DNA of 64,000 nucleotides from JABWCQ01 sp964587105 (GTDB lineage: Bacteria > Electryoneota > RPQS01). Below, piece after piece: positions 59,716 through 64,000 of the stretch. The DNA lies in assembly GCA_964587105.1 (NCBI GenBank), contig CAZPKG010000001.1:124001-188000 (forward strand), written 5' to 3'. The position numbers were made by a program, and so were the translations under genes. The number at the start of each line of letters is the position of its first letter. The first letter of the stretch is position 1. Below the pieces are notes generated by a model that saw nothing but the letters and a program-made list of their open reading frames with translations, had not been told where the DNA came from and did no database searches.

Positions 59716-61443
59716 TTAGCGATGAGCAACGACTCGGAACATTGCCATGTTAGGATGGATGAACGGCAACGTGATTTCGCTTGTCGGCGTCAATAGCCCT
59801 GTATTTTCCCATAAGTTGCCGTCAAATGAAACTTCGATGCCGTACATATTCGCACCGGGAACATCCTGCCAGTTGAGATACAGTTCAGCCGTTTCCGTGC
59901 AGCGGATGGTCAATTCGCGCGGAGTCGGATCCGATACTTGATATGCAACGCGAAGTCGCTGTTCACTGATCGGATCGTAGGCGATGATTTTTTCATTAGT
60001 GAACAACGGTCGAATCAGCGGGCACGTTCCAACGATGTCATCGGCCAGCATCACCACTCCGAGCGGTTCGAGCAAGATTTCGCCAGACGGATCCGTTGAC
60101 CAAACTTCAACTGGATGCGACCAAGTGCCAAAGACAGTACACATCATATCGCCCGGCCAAGGGAATGGTTCAGTAATGCGTGGCTTGATCTTCACGAACT
60201 CAAATCTGCTGCAAGTAAGGCTAATATCGCCGCCTTGGACGCCATCATTATCGATAAGGAACGGGCGTTGATCGTAGGCCGGAATCCAACGCGAATAATG
60301 CGCATCGCAATCATTTACCAAAAGCCCGTTGCCGTGAAACGGATGTGTAGCGGGAGTGACGCTCAGCATATCTTGGATTTCAGGAAATTGAATTTCCGTT
60401 GCCCAAATCAACAAAGGGCCGTCAGGGAGTTTGTTGCCATCAGGATCAGGAGCCCACAGAATCGTCTTCGTTAGCGTGTCCACAAAGAAATAACAGTGCA
60501 TCCCGCCGCTGTATGCCATTGAATGGAGACCCGGAGGGTAGCGCATCTGCCACCACGGGAATGGCTGCATCACTTGCCCGTTTTCGATTCTGGCGGCAGT
60601 GAGATGACTTCCGCCGTCACGATGGGCTCCGGTCAGCATGAGCAGCGATGCACCTGGTGAGAAGTAATTTTCAAAGGCGAGCATGTCGCCGATTTCGAGC
60701 GGGCCCAGGTCGAACAGTATCTCGTCGGCATCTCCAAGTTGAAATGAGGCAAGCTGCCAGTTCAACGGCGGATTCTCGGGCAAGTACCTGACAATCCAGC
60801 TTGTCACCCACAACGACTCAAGCATTTTCTTGAGGGCATTGTATCTGTGAATACGGCGATACTCGCTAAGCTTGTCACGGGTGAATTCATAGTCGGGATC
60901 GGTGGTATCCATTCTGCATGAGTCTTTGTATGCGAGTTCTGCACTGTAAGCTGGAATCTCCGTGTCCGTTTCGGGTAAGGAATTCGATTGCCCCTTGTGA
61001 GTTCCTTCGTGAATCAGAAGCTCTTCCAGATAATCGGTGTTTCCTGTGCTTCCAGCATTCGCAAGTACGTCGTCGCTGATGTTGATTTCATCCCAGTACT
61101 CGCCTCCTGAATAATCTTCATTTAGTGTTTCGGCTTCAATGGTGCCGGCTTCCAATTGGCCTTGCAACATATTGGCGAGCGCGGAGCATGATACAGTCAC
61201 GGAGTTTCCAGCGGCATCAGTATAAGTGATTGAATCCGGAGGTGGAGTTCGTATTGAATCGATGGCTTGTCTGACAGTTGTGCTCTCTTCAGGCGTTAAA
61301 GGGCGGCCACTCCAACTGCTATCGTAATCAAAGTCGAGTGGATTCCGTGTGGGAGTGCGTGGCTTTGCCGGTTCGGCGGCGGCGAGGATGCCGGCGACGA
61401 ACGCCGCAGTAACCATTCCGAACATGATATTGCGAAGTACCAT
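59716..61443 (-). CDS. Secreted protein with HExxH motif, putative metallopeptidase
   Basis: 575 residues, signal peptide MVLRNIMFGMVTAAFVAGILAAA. LLIHEGTHKGQ contains HEGTH at residues 145-149; Glu169 in AYSAELAYKDSC, 20 residues later, is a candidate third zinc ligand as in gluzincin-like enzymes. The ~330 residues that follow are beta-rich with no repeat I can name, and the last ~60 (AELYLNWQDVPGANMYGIEVSFDG) look FN3-like. It has no YPNPFNP sorting domain. Overall family not recognised, so peptidase activity is inference from the motif. ATG 61443 follows AAAGGAG. Confidence 0.75.
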   Translation of the reverse strand: MVLRNIMFGMVTAAFVAGILAAAEPAKPRTPTRNPLDFDYDSSWSGRPLTPEESTTVRQAIDSIRTPPPDSITYTDAAGNSVTVSCSALANMLQGQLEAGTIEAETLNEDYSGGEYWDEINISDDVLANAGSTGNTDYLEELLIHEGTHKGQSNSLPETDTEIPAYSAELAYKDSCRMDTTDPDYEFTRDKLSEYRRIHRYNALKKMLESLWVTSWIVRYLPENPPLNWQLASFQLGDADEILFDLGPLEIGDMLAFENYFSPGASLLMLTGAHRDGGSHLTAARIENGQVMQPFPWWQMRYPPGLHSMAYSGGMHCYFFVDTLTKTILWAPDPDGNKLPDGPLLIWATEIQFPEIQDMLSVTPATHPFHGNGLLVNDCDAHYSRWIPAYDQRPFLIDNDGVQGGDISLTCSRFEFVKIKPRITEPFPWPGDMMCTVFGTWSHPVEVWSTDPSGEILLEPLGVVMLADDIVGTCPLIRPLFTNEKIIAYDPISEQRLRVAYQVSDPTPRELTIRCTETAELYLNWQDVPGANMYGIEVSFDGNLWENTGLLTPTSEITLPFIHPNMAMFRVVAHR

Positions 61444-61505
61444 GATTTCTCCTTTCGATCAAAATGATCAAATGAAGCGCCGGGAGTGGCTACAGTAGCC
61501 AAAAT

Positions 61506-61550
61506 AAAGCGAGTCTTCCAACCCCTGCGCGGTTACGGAAGACTCGCTTT
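61506..61550 (-). promoter_or_regulatory. 14-bp hairpin in the leader of the HExxH protein gene
   Basis: Perfect arms 61506-61519 and 61537-61550 with a 17-nt loop. On the - strand it is followed by ATTTT, so it resembles a terminator, yet it lies between the promoter candidate and the gene. It may be an attenuator or a leader-stabilising hairpin. Confidence 0.5.
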
Positions 61551-61600
61551 TGAATAGCTTATCAGCCGAAACCGGCCGATGAGTTCTTTTGTTTCGCTGG

Positions 61601-61629
61601 AATATACATCTGTGAATCACAAGATGCAA
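61601..61629 (-). promoter_or_regulatory. Sigma-70-type promoter of the HExxH protein gene
   Basis: On the - strand TTGCAT, 17 bp, TATATT. Transcript start near 61594 and a ~150-nt leader. Confidence 0.6.
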
Positions 61630-61724
61630 GTTCTTACAACTCTTTTCTCACCAAGTTCATCAACTGAATTGCAACGGAATATGTGCTATCATTCGCTTTA
61701 GTATTCGCAATGTGTTCATTGTGC

Positions 61725-61762
61725 AAGAAAAACGCGACGGGCTGCCAATGGCAGCCCGTCGT
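61725..61762 (-). terminator. Terminator of the Cys-rich repeat protein gene
   Basis: A 12-bp perfect stem (61736-61747 with 61751-61762), 3-nt loop; on the - strand it is followed by GCGTTTTTCTT. Confidence 0.88.
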
Positions 61763-61785
61763 GGTTCCTATCAATTGCTTGATGA

Positions 61786-64000
61786 TTACTGCTTGACTTG
61801 CAAGTGTTCGGGAAGTGGAGCAAGTGTGCCGTACCACGTTGGCGGAATACTCTCCGTTTCGCTTGCAGCAGGCTTATCCGGGTTCGGTCCTTGAATCCAA
61901 GCGGGATCCAGGTAGAACGACATCGAGAGACTATCCGGTTCGACGGTCTCTGACTTGAACGGAATGGACACGATGGCCGGAGTCAAATCGCTTTCACCCA
62001 TCAGCAAGGTCGGTCCTTCGGCCGTTACGATGTAGTAGAATTCGGTGGTCGCGTTTGAGAGGATGTTTGCATCTGTGTAAAACGCGCTGGCCGTCGTGGC
62101 GATCAAGTTTGCGGGAATCGGTTGAATGTTTACGTCCGTGGAACGATAGACGCGATAGCTAACCGAGCCTGACGACGCAACGGGTGCCCAATCGAGGAAG
62201 ATGTCGTTGTTCGAGCGCATAACCACCAAAGATTCGGGCGTGCAAGTATTGCCGGTGACATTCAAGACGTAGGCACCTGCATTGATTCCGAACCCGTGAA
62301 CAATTATCCAGAAAGGTCGGCCAGAGGTGGCGGTAAATGTCGCACTGCTCTGCAGCACAAAGTTGCCGCCGCAATAGTTGTCATCGTTGCAAACGACAGA
62401 TATCGTCCCGGGGCAAGTAAATCCGCCGGTGCGAATTTCCAACCCTGTGTCGTAGCTCGAACCGCACAAGGAAACCGTCACTTCAGTGCAAGATTCCATT
62501 TGCAAAGAATAGAACACGTCGTTGCTGGTGCTGCCAACGCAATCCGCATAGTCATTGTCCGCGCAGAGCGTGCTGCCTGCGTCAACATATGGAAGGGAGG
62601 TAATAGCCAATGCACCGCCGCAAGCATCGTTCACGCGCTGACCGCCTGTCGTGCCTGTGACGTTTATGACGTATGGACCCGCGTTAAAGGAGTAGCCATG
62701 CACGATAAAATAATAGGTAAGGCCCGCTTCACCAAAGAACGTGACGGCAGTTTGCACACTGCATGAATCGTCATCGCAAATGACTTGATCAACACCGGGG
62801 CAATCTCCACCCGCGCGAACTTCAATTGCGCAGTCATAGCTTGATCCACAAAGCGAAACGTTGATGTTTCCGCACTGAACCGGCGTGTAGTTATAGACTA
62901 CGTCTTTCGACAAAGTACCGATGCAATTAGCAAAATCGTTGTTTGCACAAATCGTATTGCCGTTGTCAGTGTACGGAAGATGCGCTATCGTTGTGCCCGG
63001 GCAAGTGTCGTTTGCAGGTACAAACGGGTCACCGGCGGTGACGTTCAGCACATATGACCCTTGTGACGATGTGACATAGCCATGGATCGAGAAATAGTAT
63101 GTCTGATTCGCAGCAGCTTGGAACGTCACTTGGCTGCTGAGGCCGCAACCCGGATAGTCATCGTTACAGGCAACGGTGGTTGTGCCGGGACATGTCCCTC
63201 CTGAACGAACTTCAAGACCTGTGTCATAACTTGATCCGCACAGCGAAACGGTAATGTCCTGACAAATCGGTGACGTGTAAGTGTATAGAACTTCGGGAGA
63301 CGCTGCACCTACACAATCATTGTAGTTGTTGTTGGCTCCGCACGTGGTGCCACTGTTATTGTAAGGAAGTCCGCCGATAACAATTGATCCGACGCAGGAG
63401 TCGTTAACCGGAAGCGGGTCAGACTGCGATCCTGTCACAGAGATGTTGAAGGCACCCGAGTTGTTCTGGAATCCATGAACTATTATGAAGTAGTTCGTGT
63501 TGGCGGCGGCCACGAAAGAGACCTGACTGCTCAAACCGCAAGCGGCATAGTCATCGTTGCAGGCGGCCTGCGTTGTGCCGGGGCAACTTCCGCCGAAACG
63601 GACTTCTACGGCTGTATCATAGCTTGAACCACAAAGGCTAACGGTGATGTTGCGCGGACAGGGAGATGATGTCAGCGTGTAAACAACGTCTTGCGACGTG
63701 GAACCGATGCAATTTGTGTAGTTGTTTACGGCAGTTGCGGTCGATCCTGTCGAAACATACGGAAGAGCGTTGATGTAGAAACCCGGACAAACGTCATTGT
63801 TGGGTGGTTCGACCAAACCGCGTAAAACAAATGACGCGCCGATGTCGCCCACATGCGTGCCGCCATAGAGATTTTGGTCGGCCGTGATCACAGCGTTTGC
63901 AGCCGTGAGCATTGACGCGCCGGTGCCATAGTAGTAGTAGCTCTGAAGCGCATTCTTGTTCATCACTGTGCGGCTACCTGCGTTCACTTCTGCATCGTAG
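61786..64000 (-). CDS. Secreted Cys-rich PPC-like repeat protein with FN3-like C-terminus (5' end off the right edge)
   Basis: 737 residues visible; the frame stays open to the right edge, and the GTG at 63987 is more likely an internal codon. Four repeats of ~125-140 residues follow each other (from about plus-strand 63780 down to 62230). Each has NDxC...LPY...NN.Y..C.G......V.Y......C...TVSLCGSSYDT.LEVR.GG.CPGT..V.CNDDY..CG....V.F.A.....Y.FIVHGY....G.Y.LNVTG. This resembles bacterial pre-peptidase C-terminal (PPC) domains with ~6-9 Cys per unit. An FN3-like domain follows (DIFLDWAPVASSGSVSYRVYRS). It ends EHLQVKQ with no YPNPFNP sorting domain. Function unknown; extracellular location inferred. 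Confidence 0.82.
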   Translation of the reverse strand, partial: YDAEVNAGSRTVMNKNALQSYYYYGTGASMLTAANAVITADQNLYGGTHVGDIGASFVLRGLVEPPNNDVCPGFYINALPYVSTGSTATAVNNYTNCIGSTSQDVVYTLTSSPCPRNITVSLCGSSYDTAVEVRFGGSCPGTTQAACNDDYAACGLSSQVSFVAAANTNYFIIVHGFQNNSGAFNISVTGSQSDPLPVNDSCVGSIVIGGLPYNNSGTTCGANNNYNDCVGAASPEVLYTYTSPICQDITVSLCGSSYDTGLEVRSGGTCPGTTTVACNDDYPGCGLSSQVTFQAAANQTYYFSIHGYVTSSQGSYVLNVTAGDPFVPANDTCPGTTIAHLPYTDNGNTICANNDFANCIGTLSKDVVYNYTPVQCGNINVSLCGSSYDCAIEVRAGGDCPGVDQVICDDDSCSVQTAVTFFGEAGLTYYFIVHGYSFNAGPYVINVTGTTGGQRVNDACGGALAITSLPYVDAGSTLCADNDYADCVGSTSNDVFYSLQMESCTEVTVSLCGSSYDTGLEIRTGGFTCPGTISVVCNDDNYCGGNFVLQSSATFTATSGRPFWIIVHGFGINAGAYVLNVTGNTCTPESLVVMRSNNDIFLDWAPVASSGSVSYRVYRSTDVNIQPIPANLIATTASAFYTDANILSNATTEFYYIVTAEGPTLLMGESDLTPAIVSIPFKSETVEPDSLSMSFYLDPAWIQGPNPDKPAASETESIPPTWYGTLAPLPEHLQVKQ

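Larger units (their letters stand above)
61444..61785. other. Intergenic region between two leftward secreted-protein genes (342 bp)
   Basis: Read leftward it holds the terminator of the repeat-protein gene (61725-61762), a promoter candidate (61601-61629), a 14-bp hairpin in the leader (61506-61550), and a TGATCATTTTGATCA palindrome followed by the ribosome-binding site. No gene seen. Confidence 0.65.

Noticed and set aside
63985..63987. GTG at 63987 as the start of the Cys-rich repeat protein
   Set aside because: The frame remains open to the edge (Tyr-Asp-Ala-Glu upstream), no signal peptide follows it, and the protein needs one; the true start is outside the window.
1..64000. tRNA genes, CRISPR arrays, insertion sequences, prophage or defence genes
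   Set aside because: I looked for tRNA T-arms, regularly spaced repeats and transposase or integrase motifs on both strands and saw none.

Overview
The window (about 53% G+C by eye, densely coded, Gram-negative type) looks like a chromosomal segment from an uncultured or little-studied lineage of the Fibrobacterota-Chlorobiota-Bacteroidota (FCB) superphylum or a neighbouring candidate phylum. The reasons are the large exported proteins ending in an ~85-residue C-terminal sorting-like domain (YPNPFNP ... GREVATL ... SGVYF ... RK.vLLK), a TonB-dependent receptor paired with a DUF4249 lipoprotein, and a eukaryote/archaeal-like ProS. The promoters do not look like those of Bacteroidota proper: ten intergenic sites fit a sigma-70-type TTGnnn-17-TAnnnT pattern. 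I saw no tRNA, rRNA, CRISPR array, insertion sequence or phage gene.

Layout. 1-14.5 kb: a secreted beta-helix protein cut by the left edge (- strand), an M32 carboxypeptidase, a TonB receptor/DUF4249 pair, two tandem paralogous secreted beta-propeller-like proteins with duplicated promoters and leaders, a HisC-type aminotransferase, and a divergent membrane-anchored propeller protein. 14.8-23.2 kb: one 2802-residue exported protein made of about 25 FN3-like repeats, a calcium-type FG-GAP/VCBS block and a sorting domain. 23.3-31.9 kb: transketolase, ribose-5-phosphate isomerase B and transaldolase (non-oxidative pentose phosphate pathway), an exported beta-carbonic anhydrase, an Hpt/response-regulator pair, deoC, and a lipoprotein resembling NHLRC2 (thioredoxin + NHL).

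32.1-38.4 kb: a very compact operon holding all seven steps of the shikimate pathway in six genes, the last a fusion of 3-dehydroquinate synthase and type II 3-dehydroquinate dehydratase. The erythrose-4-phosphate it needs is a product of the pentose phosphate genes 7 kb upstream. 38.6-46.7 kb: trxB, lpdA, two small envelope proteins, proS, a putative outer-membrane protein, a corrinoid adenosyltransferase and ftsH, all on the + strand. 46.8 kb: a small secreted protein behind a good sigma-54 promoter candidate.

47.7-57.9 kb (- strand): uvrA, an M28 peptidase, nadA, aspA, a TauE/SafE transporter, a DUF4846-like protein and another sorting-domain protein, most with overlapping or very close ends. 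58.3 kb: an orphan NtrC-type sigma-54 activator, divergent from uvrA. 59.7-64 kb (- strand): a secreted protein with an HExxH motif and a Cys-rich repeat protein cut by the right edge.

Between genes there are small palindromic repeats, often just downstream of sorting-domain genes. One 41-nt family shows compensatory base changes between copies, evidence that its hairpin is maintained.
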